Source of the DNA: Streptomyces sp. WZ.A104
Lineage (GTDB): Bacteria > Actinomycetota > Actinomycetes > Streptomycetales > Streptomycetaceae
Assembly (NCBI RefSeq): GCF_002382885.1
Contig: NZ_NWVL01000020.1
Coordinates: 1-64,000, forward strand
DNA length: 64,000 nucleotides
Direction of reading: 5' to 3'
The notes below the pieces were generated by a model. That model was not told the DNA's origin and made no database searches. It saw only the letters and a list, made by a program, of their open reading frames with translations. Shown here in pieces: positions 14,483-23,057 of this stretch (its first letter is position 1; the number at the start of each line of letters is the position of its first letter). The position numbers were made by a program, and so were the translations under genes.

Positions 14483-15787
14483 ATGGCCGACGCCGCGTCG
14501 CGGCTGACCGCTCTCGCCGAGGAGCTGCTCTCGGAACCCCTCCCGGTCCGCATCCGGGCCTGGGACGGCAGCGAATCGGGGCCGCCCGGGGCCCCCGTGC
14601 TCGTGATCCGGCACCGCCGCGCCCTGCGCCGGCTCCTGTGGAAGCCGGGCGAACTGGGCCTGGCCCGTGCCTGGGTGGCCGGGGAGATCGACGTCGACGG
14701 CGATCTGTACGAAGTGCTCGCCCGGATCGCCGGGCTCCTGTGGGACCGGGGCGCCGACGCCAAGGACACCGTCCACCCGGTCCGCGACCCCGCCGCCCGT
14801 GCCTTCGCCCGCGGCCTCCTCCAGCTGGCGGGCCCCTGGCCGCCGCCCGCCCCGCCCGCCGAGGAGGTGCGCCGCCGCACCGGGCCGCTGCACACCAGAC
14901 GCCGCGACAAGGAAGCCATCAGCCACCACTACGACGTCGGCAACGACTTCTACGCCCTGGTCCTCGGCCCGTCCATGGTCTATTCCTGCGCCTACTGGCA
15001 GGACGGCGGAACCCTGGAGGACGCCCAGCGCGACAAGCTCGACCTGGTCTGCCGCAAGCTCGCCCTGAAGGAGGGCGACCGCCTTCTGGACGTCGGCTGC
15101 GGCTGGGGCTCGATGGCCATCCACGCCGCCCGCGAGTACGGGGCGCGGGTCACCGGCGTCACCCTCTCCCGGGAACAGGCCGCCCACGCCCGCAAGCGCA
15201 TCGCCGAGGAGGGCCTGACCGACCGGATCGAGATCCGCGTCCAGGACTACCGGGACGTCCGTGACGGACCGTACGACGCGATTTCCTCGATCGGCATGGC
15301 CGAGCACGTCGGCTCGGTCCGCTACCGCGAGTACGCCGATGACCTCTACGCCCTCCTGAAGCCCGGCGGCCGCCTCCTGAACCACCAGATCGCCCGCCGC
15401 CCCGAGCAGGACGAGTCCGCCTACCGCATCGACGCGTTCATCGACTCCTACGTCTTCCCCGACGGCGAACTGGCCCCGGTCGGCCGCACCCTGACCACCC
15501 TGGAGGAGGCCGGGTTCGAGGCCCGGGACGTCGAGGCGCTGCGCGAGCACTACGCGCTGACCCTGCGCCAGTGGGTGGCCAACCTGGAGCGGCACTGGGA
15601 GCGGGCGGTGGCAGCCACATCGCCGGGCCGGGCCAGGGTCTGGCGCCTCTACATGGCCGCCTCCGCGCTCTCCTTCGAGCACAACAAGATCGGCGTCAAC
15701 CAGATCCTCGCGGTGCGCCCGCTGGAGGGCGGCGGCTCCCGGTCGCCGCTGCGCGCCCGCGCCTGGACGGAGCGGACGGGCGGCTGA
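14483..15787 (+). CDS. Cyclopropane-fatty-acyl-phospholipid synthase family methyltransferase
   Basis: A 434-residue SAM-dependent enzyme predicted to add a methylene or methyl group to unsaturated phospholipid acyl chains. The ATG at 14483 has GGAGG at ideal spacing; the GTG at 14474 overlaps that site. The N-terminal lipid-binding region (1-130) is followed by 'HYDVGNDFYALVLGPSMVYSCAYW' (about 148), the bicarbonate/active-site entry typical of the family, then SAM motif I 'LLDVGCGWGSMAIHAA' (about 199) and 'SIGMAEHVG' (about 272). It stands next to ndh and is separated from a converging ABC exporter by a bidirectional hairpin. Confidence 0.93.
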   Translation: MADAASRLTALAEELLSEPLPVRIRAWDGSESGPPGAPVLVIRHRRALRRLLWKPGELGLARAWVAGEIDVDGDLYEVLARIAGLLWDRGADAKDTVHPVRDPAARAFARGLLQLAGPWPPPAPPAEEVRRRTGPLHTRRRDKEAISHHYDVGNDFYALVLGPSMVYSCAYWQDGGTLEDAQRDKLDLVCRKLALKEGDRLLDVGCGWGSMAIHAAREYGARVTGVTLSREQAAHARKRIAEEGLTDRIEIRVQDYRDVRDGPYDAISSIGMAEHVGSVRYREYADDLYALLKPGGRLLNHQIARRPEQDESAYRIDAFIDSYVFPDGELAPVGRTLTTLEEAGFEARDVEALREHYALTLRQWVANLERHWERAVAATSPGRARVWRLYMAASALSFEHNKIGVNQILAVRPLEGGGSRSPLRARAWTERTGG

Positions 15788-15815
15788 CCCGTACGCGTAC
15801 GCCTCCGGTACGGGC

Positions 15816-15860
15816 GAGGGGCCGGGTGCTCCGCTTTCCCAGCGGTGCACCCGGCCCCTC
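15816..15860. terminator. Bidirectional terminator between cfa and ABC permease
   Basis: A 20-bp inverted repeat (15816-15835 and 15841-15860) with one mismatch and a 5-base loop, between converging genes. Confidence 0.88.
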
Positions 15861-15894
15861 GTCGTCCCCTCGTCCCGGCCCTCGGGCCGCCCGC

Positions 15895-18429
15895 CTACTC
15901 GGTCTTGATCGCCGTCAGCATGTTGAGCTTCGCCGCGCTGCGGGCGGGCCACAGCGAGGCGAGGACGCCCACCAGTCCGGCGAGGAGCAGGAAGAGCGCG
16001 AGCCGGTCCCACGGGATGACCAGGGCGTAGCCGGGGATGTCGGCGGACAGCGTCCGCCCGATCGCCCAGCCGAGGAAGACCCCGAGGCCGACCCCGATCA
16101 CCGCGCCGAAGACCGAGATGACGACGGCTTCCAGACGGATCATCCGCTTGACGCGACCGCGGTCGAGACCGATCGCGCGGAGCATGCCGATCTCCTGCTG
16201 CCGCTCGAACACCGACATCGCGAGGGTGTTCACGACCCCGAGGACCGCGATCAGCAGGGCCATGGCGAGCAGCCCGTACATGATGTTCAGGGCGGTGTTG
16301 ATGAAGCCCCCGAACATGTCACGGATGTCCTGCCGGTCCATGACGCTCATCGCCGGGTTGTCGCCGAGCGCGTCCACGATGGACTGCTCGTTGGCCTTGC
16401 TCGCGCCGCCGTCCGTCTTGATCCAGATCTCGCGGATCTCGGGGCGGGAGGACGCGCTGTGCTTGTCGGCGAGCTCCTTGGGGATCACGAAGGTCGACAG
16501 GAAGTCGTTCTCCTTGTAGACCGCCCCGACCGTGATCTCGCCCTTCTCGTCGTCGTCGAACTTCACCGGGAGGGTGTCGCCGGTCTTCCAGCCGTTCGAC
16601 TTCGCGGTCTTGGAGCCGACCGCGACCTGGCCGTCCTTCAGCGAGCTCAGCGAACCGGAGACGGTCTCCAGCGAGAAGACCTTCTCCACATCGCCCGGGT
16701 TGACGCCGGAGGCGGACTGGAACTCCCCGTCGACCTCGAACCAGGCAGCCTGCTGCGGGGAGATCGCGGAGACCCCGTCGGCCTTCTCCAGGGCGGTGAG
16801 CGCCGACCGGTCGAGCGAGTCGCCACTGGCCATCGTGACCATGTAGTCGGCCTTGATGTTGTCCGTGGTCATCTTGTCGATGGCCTGGCCGAGGGTGACG
16901 CCGAGCACCGAGATCCCGGTGACCAGGGTCAGCCCGATCGCCAGCGCGGAGGCCGTGGCTCCGGTACGCCGCGGGTTGCGGACCGCGTTCTGCGAGGCCA
17001 GCTTCCCGGAGACGCCGAACAGCTTCTTCAGCAGCGGCCGCACGAGGGCGATGACCGGACGGGACAGCAGCGGGATCAGGATGATGATGCCGATCAGGGC
17101 GAAGAACGCCCCGGCCGCGACCAGCTGACGGCCCGGAGTGCCGCCCGAGGCCGCGCCGCCGACGATGCCCGCCGCGCCGAGCAGGGCGATCACGCCGCCG
17201 ATGGAGTTCCGTACGACCAGGGACTTCACGGAGGCCGTGGCGTGCACGCTGCTCATCGCGGCCACCGGGGCGATCTTCGCGGCCCGGCGGGCGGGCAGCC
17301 AGGCGGCCAGCACGGTGATCAGGATGCCGACCGCGAGGGCGGAGATGACGGCGGTCGGCGAGACGACCAGCGGGCCGGCGGGGATCTTGCCGCCGAGGAG
17401 CCCCATGGCGGAGCGCAGGCCGGTGGCGAGGCCGAGGCCGAGGGCGAAGCCGATGACGGAGGCGAGCGTGCCGACGACGGCGGCCTCGATCAGCACCGAG
17501 CGCTTGACCTGGCGGCGGGAGGCGCCGATGGCCCGCATCAGGGCCAGCTCACGGGTCCGCTGGGCGACCAGCATGGTGAAGGTGTTGGCGATGAGGAAGA
17601 CCCCGACGAACAGGGCGATGCCCGCGAAGGCCAGCAGCATGGTGTTGAGGCTGGTGAGGCCGCTCTCGATGTCCTCGGCCTGCTGGTCGGCGAGCGCCTT
17701 GCCGGTCTGTGCTGTCGCCTCCTCGGGCAGCAGCGGCAGGATCTCGTCCAGCAGCTTCTGGTCGGAGGTGCCCGCGGCGGCGGTCACGGTGGCGTCCTGG
17801 AAGACGCCGGGCTTCAGGTAGAGCTTCTGGGCGGTCGGGGTGTCGAACAGCACGAGGCTGCCGCCCGCGTTGACCGCACCGTCCTCGGTGGTGAAGACAC
17901 CGGAGAGGGTGTACTCCTTCACCGGGCCGTTGGTGGCGACCCGCACCGGGTCGCCGACGCGGTACTTGCCCTTCTCCGCGGTGTCCTTGTCGAGCGCGAT
18001 CTGACCGTTCTTCACCGGGCCGGTGCCCTGGGTGAAGTCGTACGCGCCGTCCTTGCCGTCCTTGCCGGGGGCGAAGTTGCCGCCGGTGTTGGACCAGCCG
18101 TTGCCGATCAGCTTGCCGTCCGGGTCGGCGACGCCGGCGAAGCCGTTGACCCGGCCGGTGGCGGAGGCCACGCCGTCCAGGCCGCGGATCTTGTCCAGGG
18201 TGGCCTCGTCGAGGCCGGGGGTCTTGTCGTCGCGGCCGCCGGCGTGGGTCGAGACGGCGACGGCGACGTCGTCGTAGCTCTTGGCCGACTGGTTGCGGAA
18301 GGCGTTGCCGAGGGTGTCGGTGAAGACCAGGGTGCCGGAGACGAACGCTACGCCGAGCATGACGGCGAGCACGGTCATCAGCAGCCTGGCCTTGTGCGCG
18401 AGCACATTGCGCAGGGCGGTACGGAACAT
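15895..18429 (-). CDS. ABC transporter permease, two FtsX domains
   Basis: An 844-residue membrane protein of the MacB/FtsX-like exporter type. TM1 is near residues 17-39 ('LLMTVLAVMLGVAFVSGTL'), with a large extracytoplasmic domain to about 245. The first FtsX module (about 255-400) includes 'RTRELALMRAIGASRRQVKRS', the FtsX coupling region, and is followed by paired TMs and a second external domain (about 510-700). The second FtsX module (about 710-840) has 'FERQQEIGMLRAIGLDRGRVKR'. It is the partner of the ATPase gene 68 bases upstream. The substrate cannot be read from sequence; lipids, peptides and antibiotics are all possible for this class. Confidence 0.93.
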   Translation of the reverse strand: MFRTALRNVLAHKARLLMTVLAVMLGVAFVSGTLVFTDTLGNAFRNQSAKSYDDVAVAVSTHAGGRDDKTPGLDEATLDKIRGLDGVASATGRVNGFAGVADPDGKLIGNGWSNTGGNFAPGKDGKDGAYDFTQGTGPVKNGQIALDKDTAEKGKYRVGDPVRVATNGPVKEYTLSGVFTTEDGAVNAGGSLVLFDTPTAQKLYLKPGVFQDATVTAAAGTSDQKLLDEILPLLPEEATAQTGKALADQQAEDIESGLTSLNTMLLAFAGIALFVGVFLIANTFTMLVAQRTRELALMRAIGASRRQVKRSVLIEAAVVGTLASVIGFALGLGLATGLRSAMGLLGGKIPAGPLVVSPTAVISALAVGILITVLAAWLPARRAAKIAPVAAMSSVHATASVKSLVVRNSIGGVIALLGAAGIVGGAASGGTPGRQLVAAGAFFALIGIIILIPLLSRPVIALVRPLLKKLFGVSGKLASQNAVRNPRRTGATASALAIGLTLVTGISVLGVTLGQAIDKMTTDNIKADYMVTMASGDSLDRSALTALEKADGVSAISPQQAAWFEVDGEFQSASGVNPGDVEKVFSLETVSGSLSSLKDGQVAVGSKTAKSNGWKTGDTLPVKFDDDEKGEITVGAVYKENDFLSTFVIPKELADKHSASSRPEIREIWIKTDGGASKANEQSIVDALGDNPAMSVMDRQDIRDMFGGFINTALNIMYGLLAMALLIAVLGVVNTLAMSVFERQQEIGMLRAIGLDRGRVKRMIRLEAVVISVFGAVIGVGLGVFLGWAIGRTLSADIPGYALVIPWDRLALFLLLAGLVGVLASLWPARSAAKLNMLTAIKTE

Positions 18430-18497
18430 GTCTGTGTGTCCTGGGATGGGGTTCCGGAAGGGGGAGGGAGACGCGGTCGGCCCCTGGGCCGTACGCG

Positions 18498-19268
18498 TCA
18501 GCTGGTGCGGCCCTTCGCGTCGAACGCCTTCATACGGTCGAGGACTCCGTCGGCGGTGGGGTGCATCATCTGGTCGACGACCGCGCCGTCCGCGAGGAAG
18601 ATGACCCGGTCCGCGTAGGAGGCGGCCACCGGGTCGTGCGTGACCATCACCACGGTCTGGCCCAGCTCGCGCACGGAGTTGCGCAGGAAGCCGAGGACCT
18701 CGGCGCCGGAGCGGGAGTCCAGGTTTCCGGTCGGCTCGTCACCAAAGATGATCTCGGGCTGCGAGGCCAGGGCACGAGCCACGGCGACGCGCTGCTGCTG
18801 ACCGCCGGAGAGCTCGGTCGGGCGGTGCTTGAGCCGCTCGGAGAGCCCCACCATGTCGATGACCTTCTGGAGCCACGCGGCGTCCGGCTTCCGGCCCGCG
18901 ATGTCCATCGGCAGGGTGATGTTCTCCAGCGCGGTGAGCGTCGGCAGCAGGTTGAACGCCTGGAAGATGAAGCCGATCTTGTCCCGGCGCAGCTGGGTGA
19001 GCTGCTTGTCCTTGAGCGTCCCGAGCTCGGTGTCGCCGATGCGGACCGAACCGCTGCTGAAGCTGTCGAGACCGGCGACGCAGTGCATCAGCGTCGACTT
19101 GCCGGAACCCGAGGGGCCCATGATCGCGGTGAACTCGCCCTGCGGGAAGTCCACGGTCACCCGGTCCAGGGCGACGACCTGCGTCTCACCCTGGCCGTAG
19201 ACCTTCGACAGCTCCGTGGCGCGGGCGGCTACCGCGGTGGCGCGGTGAACGGTGGGGGTGGTGGTCAC
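18498..19268 (-). CDS. ABC transporter ATP-binding protein (MacB/LolD type)
   Basis: A 256-residue cytoplasmic ATPase, first gene of a leftward operon with the FtsX-type permease. Walker A 'GPSGSGKST' lies at residues 51-59. The Q-loop is in 'GFIFQAFNLLPTLTALENI', typical of the LolD/MacB subfamily. The signature is 'LSGGQQQR', Walker B is 'EIIFGDEPTGNLD', and the H-loop is 'VVMVTHDP'. The protein starts at the ATG ending at 19268 after a GGAGC-type site. The two genes together would form a complete exporter with a duplicated permease half. Confidence 0.96.
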   Translation of the reverse strand: MTTTPTVHRATAVAARATELSKVYGQGETQVVALDRVTVDFPQGEFTAIMGPSGSGKSTLMHCVAGLDSFSSGSVRIGDTELGTLKDKQLTQLRRDKIGFIFQAFNLLPTLTALENITLPMDIAGRKPDAAWLQKVIDMVGLSERLKHRPTELSGGQQQRVAVARALASQPEIIFGDEPTGNLDSRSGAEVLGFLRNSVRELGQTVVMVTHDPVAASYADRVIFLADGAVVDQMMHPTADGVLDRMKAFDAKGRTS

Positions 19269-19856
19269 AGGGACGCTCCTGGTTCGGGTGATGCGGATGG
19301 CACGCGAGGTGCGGGGCGGGCGCTGACGGCGCTGCCCGGGGACTTACTCCATCGTTACGTCCCGATCGCGCCGGGGCGTCACTCCGGAAGCCCGTTCCGG
19401 TGGCCGTCTTGAGTCGCATCGCAGAGGTGAATCCGTCCTCCTGGGGTATGACACCGACCCTGAGCCCGGGGGAGCCCCACCCCGCCGGGTCCTGCTTCCG
19501 CCACTCGACGGTTACGCAGGGTGACCGGCGCTCTCGGTGGGCCGGGCGCGCGCCCGGAGGGGGTCTCGGGGCTGATGGCGCGCTTCCCGGGCGCCACGGG
19601 ACCCGAGGGTGGCGGACACCCTGGCGAAGCCTGGCGCGGACCTGGCGTATTGGGCCGTACGGGTGCGGCGACTTTCCGTCATTCCCAACACGGCGTGTCG
19701 CCCGGCCGGGATCGGGCGCGGGCGCTGGGCGGCCCGGCCGGGTGTGCTGACGGCCCCTCAAGCGGTCAATAAAATAAGACAACATCGCGCCACTGTTCCG
19801 CTGATCGAGGGACGCCCCCGGATAGGGTCGGTAGCCAACGCGGAGCCGCGCGGCAC

Positions 19857-19942
19857 GCCCGGATGGTGGAACGTAGACACGGCGAGCTTAAACCTCGCTG
19901 CCCCTCGGGGGCGTGCCGGTTCGAATCCGGCTCCGGGCACCA
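19857..19942 (+). tRNA. bldA: tRNA-Leu (anticodon UAA), bldA
   Basis: An 86-base class II tRNA with CCA encoded. Acceptor arms: GCCCGGA at 19857-19863 and TCCGGGC at 19932-19938. Anticodon stem GCGAG/CTCGC (19882-19886/19894-19898) encloses loop CTTAAAC, so the anticodon is TAA. The long variable arm (GCTGCCCCTCGGGGGCG region) and the T-loop 'GGTTCGAATCC' are present. This tRNA reads UUA, a codon rare in streptomycetes and confined largely to developmental and accessory genes; bldA mutants are bald. A TAGGGT at 19823-19828 could be its -10 box (weak). In the rest of 19269-19856 I see only the leftward ABC promoter and no gene. Confidence 0.95.
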
Positions 19943-20149
19943 CGCACCTCACAGGGTGTGACCCGGACGGCCCTGACCGTGACCGATGAGGTGATCGCGG
20001 CCCCGGCCCCGTACGCCGGGCGCCGGGCGGTTTCCGGGGGCCGGGACGGCACGGCCGCCGCAAAGATCCTCCCCTGGCACTAGGGTCATTCTTTTGCCTA
20101 CCCATTACTCTTGTCGCGAGGCCATGCAGTGTGGCCATGGAGGAGTGAG

Positions 20150-21031
20150 ATGAGGAGCAGCAACCCGGTCTTCTCGCGACGGGGGTTCAGCCGCGACAAC
20201 GGCCACGCGAGCTTCAACGCGGCGCCGCAGGCCGGGGCCGCCACGGCGGGGACCAACCCGTTCGCGCAGGGCACCGCCGCAAACCCGTACGCCACCAACC
20301 CTTACGCACAGGGCACCCAGCCCGGCGCCCCGGCGCCCGCGCGCACCGACGCGATGACCATCGACGACGTGGTGACGCGTACGGCGATGACGCTCGGCAC
20401 CGTGATCGTGGCCGCCGCCATCGCGTGGTGGGTCATGCCGGTCGACCAGGCGAACCTGGGCAGCGCCTACGGCGTGGCCATCGGCGCCGCGATCATCGGC
20501 TTCGTGCTGTCGCTGGTGAACTCGTTCAAGCGCCGGCCCTCGCCGGCGCTGATCCTGACGTACGCGGCGTTCGAGGGTGTCTTCCTCGGCATCGTCAGCA
20601 ACATCGTCAGTGTCTACGTCGCTCCCGGCGCCGCGATGCAGGCGGTGCTCGGCACGATGGCGGTCTTCGCCGGTGTGCTGATCGCCTACCGCACCGGTCT
20701 GATCCGGGTCACGCGCCGCTTCTACGGCTTCGTGATGGCCGCCGCCATCGGCTTCATGCTGCTGATGATGGTCAACATGCTGTTCGCCGTGTTCGGCGGC
20801 GGTGACGGCCTCGGCTTCCGCAGCGGTGCGCTCGGCATCATCTTCGGCATCGTGGCCATCGTGATCGGCGCGTGCATCCTCGCCCTGAACTTCAAGCAGG
20901 TCGAGGACGGCATCGCGTACGGCGCTCCGCGCGAGGAGGCCTGGCTGGCGGCCTTCGGCCTCACCGTGACCCTGGTGTGGATCTACATCGAGATGCTGCG
21001 CCTGGTCGCGATCCTCAGCGGCGACGACTGA
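20150..21031 (+). CDS. Bax inhibitor-1/YccA family membrane protein
   Basis: A 293-residue polytopic membrane protein. The ATG at 20150 has GGAGGAG upstream; the frame from 20111 is too long. Residues 1-75 are polar and rich in Asn/Pro/Ala ('ANPYATNPYAQGTQPG'), cytoplasmic. Seven hydrophobic segments then run from about 85 to 285, including 'GTVIVAAAIAWWVMPV', 'LILTYAAFEGVFLGIVSNI' and the late 'AFGLTVTLVWIYIEMLRL', which carries the acidic pair typical of YccA proteins. Members may act as pH-gated ion channels or quality-control modulators. It is monocistronic, with a perfect terminator after it. Confidence 0.93.
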   Translation: MRSSNPVFSRRGFSRDNGHASFNAAPQAGAATAGTNPFAQGTAANPYATNPYAQGTQPGAPAPARTDAMTIDDVVTRTAMTLGTVIVAAAIAWWVMPVDQANLGSAYGVAIGAAIIGFVLSLVNSFKRRPSPALILTYAAFEGVFLGIVSNIVSVYVAPGAAMQAVLGTMAVFAGVLIAYRTGLIRVTRRFYGFVMAAAIGFMLLMMVNMLFAVFGGGDGLGFRSGALGIIFGIVAIVIGACILALNFKQVEDGIAYGAPREEAWLAAFGLTVTLVWIYIEMLRLVAILSGDD

Positions 21032-21073
21032 CCCACCGCGCAGGACCCGCACCACCCGTAACACCCGCAACAC

Positions 21074-21112
21074 CGGAAGGGCCCGCAGGCACGATGCCTG
21101 CGGGCCCTTCCG
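21074..21112 (+). terminator. Hairpin terminator after Bax1-I gene
   Basis: A perfect 18-bp inverted repeat (21074-21091 and 21095-21112) with a 3-base loop. It serves both this gene and the converging DUF4287 gene. Confidence 0.9.
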
Positions 21113-21129
21113 TGTCCGGGGCGCGCGGC

Positions 21130-21360
21130 TCACAACAGCTTGCGAGCGGCCCGCCTCAGGTCGTGCTCGTGGATGATCGCCTTGGCGTGGCCATAGGCGA
21201 GTTCGTGCTCACCGCGCAGCCAGCTGACCTTTTCCTCGAAGCGGATGAGAGAGGGGCCTTCATCGACGGTCCGGAGCCAGTCGGAGATCTCACGACCGGT
21301 GCATTGAGGGATGCGGGCGAGCAGATTGCGATGGGTTTCTTCGGAGAAGACATGCGACAT
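21130..21360 (-). CDS. DUF4287 domain-containing protein
   Basis: A 76-residue small protein. The ATG ending at 21360 follows GGAGG on the minus strand; the upstream extension in the longer frame is non-coding. The sequence 'SEETHRNLLARIPQCTGREISDWLRTVDEGP' and 'WLRGEHELAYGHAKAIIHEHDLRRA' match the short DUF4287 family: helical and soluble, often a stand-alone domain or an N-terminus of DUF5655 proteins. The molecular role is unknown. It converges on the Bax1-I gene. Confidence 0.88.
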   Translation of the reverse strand: MSHVFSEETHRNLLARIPQCTGREISDWLRTVDEGPSLIRFEEKVSWLRGEHELAYGHAKAIIHEHDLRRAARKLL

Positions 21361-21460
21361 CGGCGCCTCCGACGCAGTGCGCGTAGCTGTTCCTTCCCGA
21401 CACCGTGCCCGAGCGGACGACCGTTGGCAACCATGCCGTGAGGGCGCGTAGGGTCGCGGA

Positions 21461-21778
21461 GTGCTCGATACGACGCCCCTCATCCAGGCCGTGGACCGCT
21501 TCGCCGACCGGCTGCGCTCGGCCCCGCAGAGCCGCCTCCGGCGCGGCCTGGCCGCCGACGCCCTGGCCACCGCCCGCGAACTCGCCGCCCGGGCCCAGCG
21601 CCTGGAGAGCCCGGACTCCGGGCCGCGTGAGCTGCCGGACGCCGGGATGTTCGTCGTGGGCGACCAACTCGCCGTCGCCGGGCGGGACCTGGCCGTGGCG
21701 CTGGAAACGGCCCCGTCCCAGGAGCTGGACGAGGCCGTGCGATACGTCGAGGAAGCGGCGGCGCGGGCTTTCCGCTAG
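21461..21778 (+). CDS. Conserved hypothetical helical protein
   Basis: A 105-residue GTG-start ORF with a well-behaved codon pattern (third-position GC). The composition is Ala/Leu/Arg-rich and helical: 'LIQAVDRFADRLRSAPQSRL', then 'RRGLAADALATARELAARAQ' and a C-terminal 'ELDEAVRYVEEAAARAF'. There is no signal or TM segment and no family I can name. It is divergent from the DUF4287 gene (100-base gap) and converges on the next gene, with 18 bases between stops. Confidence 0.75.
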   Translation: MLDTTPLIQAVDRFADRLRSAPQSRLRRGLAADALATARELAARAQRLESPDSGPRELPDAGMFVVGDQLAVAGRDLAVALETAPSQELDEAVRYVEEAAARAFR

Positions 21779-21796
21779 GAAGCGCGAGCCGGCCGG

Positions 21797-22681
21797 TCAG
21801 AACGAGGCGATGACGCGGTCCGCGAGGATGTAGACGTTGTCCTCGCCGCAGGAGAAGGTCAGCGCATAGGCGCCGGAGACGCCCGAGCCGCCCAGCAGGA
21901 CCGGCTGCCGACCCGCCCGCAGCGCCTCGGAGAGCCGCTCGGCGGTCTCGCGGTGGCCGGGGGTCATACAGAGCGTGGTGCCGTCGGCGAAGACGTACAC
22001 ATCGAGCGTGCCCAGCGGGCCGGGGCGCACATCGGTCAGCTCGGTCGCCAGGTCGGCCAGCTCTTCGAGACGGCTCACGGTGCGCTCGTGGTCGGTGACC
22101 ACGGGCGTCTGTACGGGGACGAAGTCCGGGTGCGAGGGGTGGCGGCGGCGGGCCGCGGCCAGCTCGGGGGAGTCCTCGGGGAACTCGGCGATCTCGGGAA
22201 GGTCGGTCAGCTCACCGGCCTCGTGCTCCGCGAGGGTGCGCTCGCTGAGCTCGACCAGCTCCTCCATCGCCTCGGCCGCTTCGAGGTCCAGGGACTCCAG
22301 ACCGGCGAAGTCGGCCTGCCGGGGCAGGTAGTACGGGGCGGTGTCCTCGCCGAGGCCCGACAGACCGCCCAGCAGGGACGGGGCGTCGGCGGCGTCACGG
22401 GCCTCCTGGGCCGCCCAGAAGGCGCGCGCCTCGGCCAGCTCCCGCTCCCGCTCCTCGGCCAGCGCCTCGGCGACCGCCGCGCGTATCTCCTCGGCGGGGG
22501 TGGCCGTACTGCGGCTCTGCGGTGGCACGGAGGCGGCCCGGGCGTAGCCGTCGGCCAGCTCGGTACGCAGGGCCGCGACCTGCTTGCGCAGCCCGTGAGC
22601 GGCGTGCAGCGCGGCGGCGCCGACGGCCGTGGCAGCGGCGGTGGTCAGCAACAGGGCAAATGACATGGCGCTCACTGACAT
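21797..22681 (-). CDS. Hypothetical membrane-anchored protein with coiled coil
   Basis: A 294-residue protein. One N-terminal hydrophobic segment (about residues 5-27, 'MSFALLLTTAAATAVGAAAL') is followed by a coiled-coil stretch (about 28-45 and 65-95, 'AVAEALAEERERELAEARA'), an acidic middle region ('EAAEAMEELVELSERTLAEH') and a compact C-terminal domain ('TLDVYVFADGTTLCMTPG', 'GVSGAYALTFSCGEDNVYILADRV') with two cysteines. Starting at the inner ATG (Met6) is also possible. I recognise no family. The gene ends 18 bases from the converging small ORF. Confidence 0.8.
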   Translation of the reverse strand: MSVSAMSFALLLTTAAATAVGAAALHAAHGLRKQVAALRTELADGYARAASVPPQSRSTATPAEEIRAAVAEALAEERERELAEARAFWAAQEARDAADAPSLLGGLSGLGEDTAPYYLPRQADFAGLESLDLEAAEAMEELVELSERTLAEHEAGELTDLPEIAEFPEDSPELAAARRRHPSHPDFVPVQTPVVTDHERTVSRLEELADLATELTDVRPGPLGTLDVYVFADGTTLCMTPGHRETAERLSEALRAGRQPVLLGGSGVSGAYALTFSCGEDNVYILADRVIASF

Positions 22682-22880
22682 ACTCCCGGTTTCAATCGAT
22701 ACCCCCGACTTCCTACATCAGCTTGGCCTGTCGGGGTACGGGCTGTCAGTGCATTACGTCACGAAATGGACAGGTCTTTCGGTCCGATGTTTAGGTCCAA
22801 AATGCTGTGACCTGCGGAAACGACTCTCCCCCGGGGTGCAGATCACATCCTGGGGGAGATTCGGTCACGGTCGGAGCTCG

Positions 22881-22929
22881 GCGGGGTTCGAAAACCCCGC
22901 GACGCGGAAGGTCCAGCCGGGCCTTCCGC
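22881..22929 (-). terminator. Tandem hairpins downstream of thiolase gene
   Basis: Two adjacent inverted repeats: 22881-22888/22893-22900 (GCGGGGTT, 4-base loop) and 22904-22911/22922-22929 (GCGGAAGG, 10-base loop). They lie 110-160 bases past the thiolase stop. The remaining part of 22682-23041 holds the divergent gene's promoter, a third hairpin and a 19-base repeat, listed below; I see no gene. Confidence 0.75.
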
Positions 22930-22938
22930 GCCTGCGAG

Positions 22939-23057
22939 GCCTCAGCTCGGCCGCTCGTGCTTGTGGTCGCGCTGGGCTTCGCCTCCGCTGAGGGCAGGTG
23001 CCGCACTCGTACCTCGCGCGCCCCCTGCCCTCCGCTGCGCCTCAGCTCAGCCGCTCG
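22939..23057. repeat. Duplicated thiolase 3' end (19-base direct repeat)
   Basis: GCCTCAGCTCGGCCGCTCG at 22939-22957 and GCCTCAGCTCAGCCGCTCG at 23039-23057 match at 18 of 19 bases, exactly 100 bases apart. The second copy covers the thiolase stop codon and last residues (ERLS). A 9-bp hairpin (22990-22998/23024-23032) sits between them. Confidence 0.8.

Noticed and set aside
12628..14919. 763-codon minus-strand frame opposite ndh
   Set aside because: Antisense shadow of NDH-2; no signature motifs.
15571..18618. 1015-codon plus-strand open frame opposite the ABC permease
   Set aside because: The minus-strand permease has full FtsX domains; the plus frame is low-complexity and featureless.
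19400..19750. 116-codon plus-strand frame between the ABC gene and bldA
   Set aside because: No RBS, no domain, Gly/Arg-rich shadow composition.
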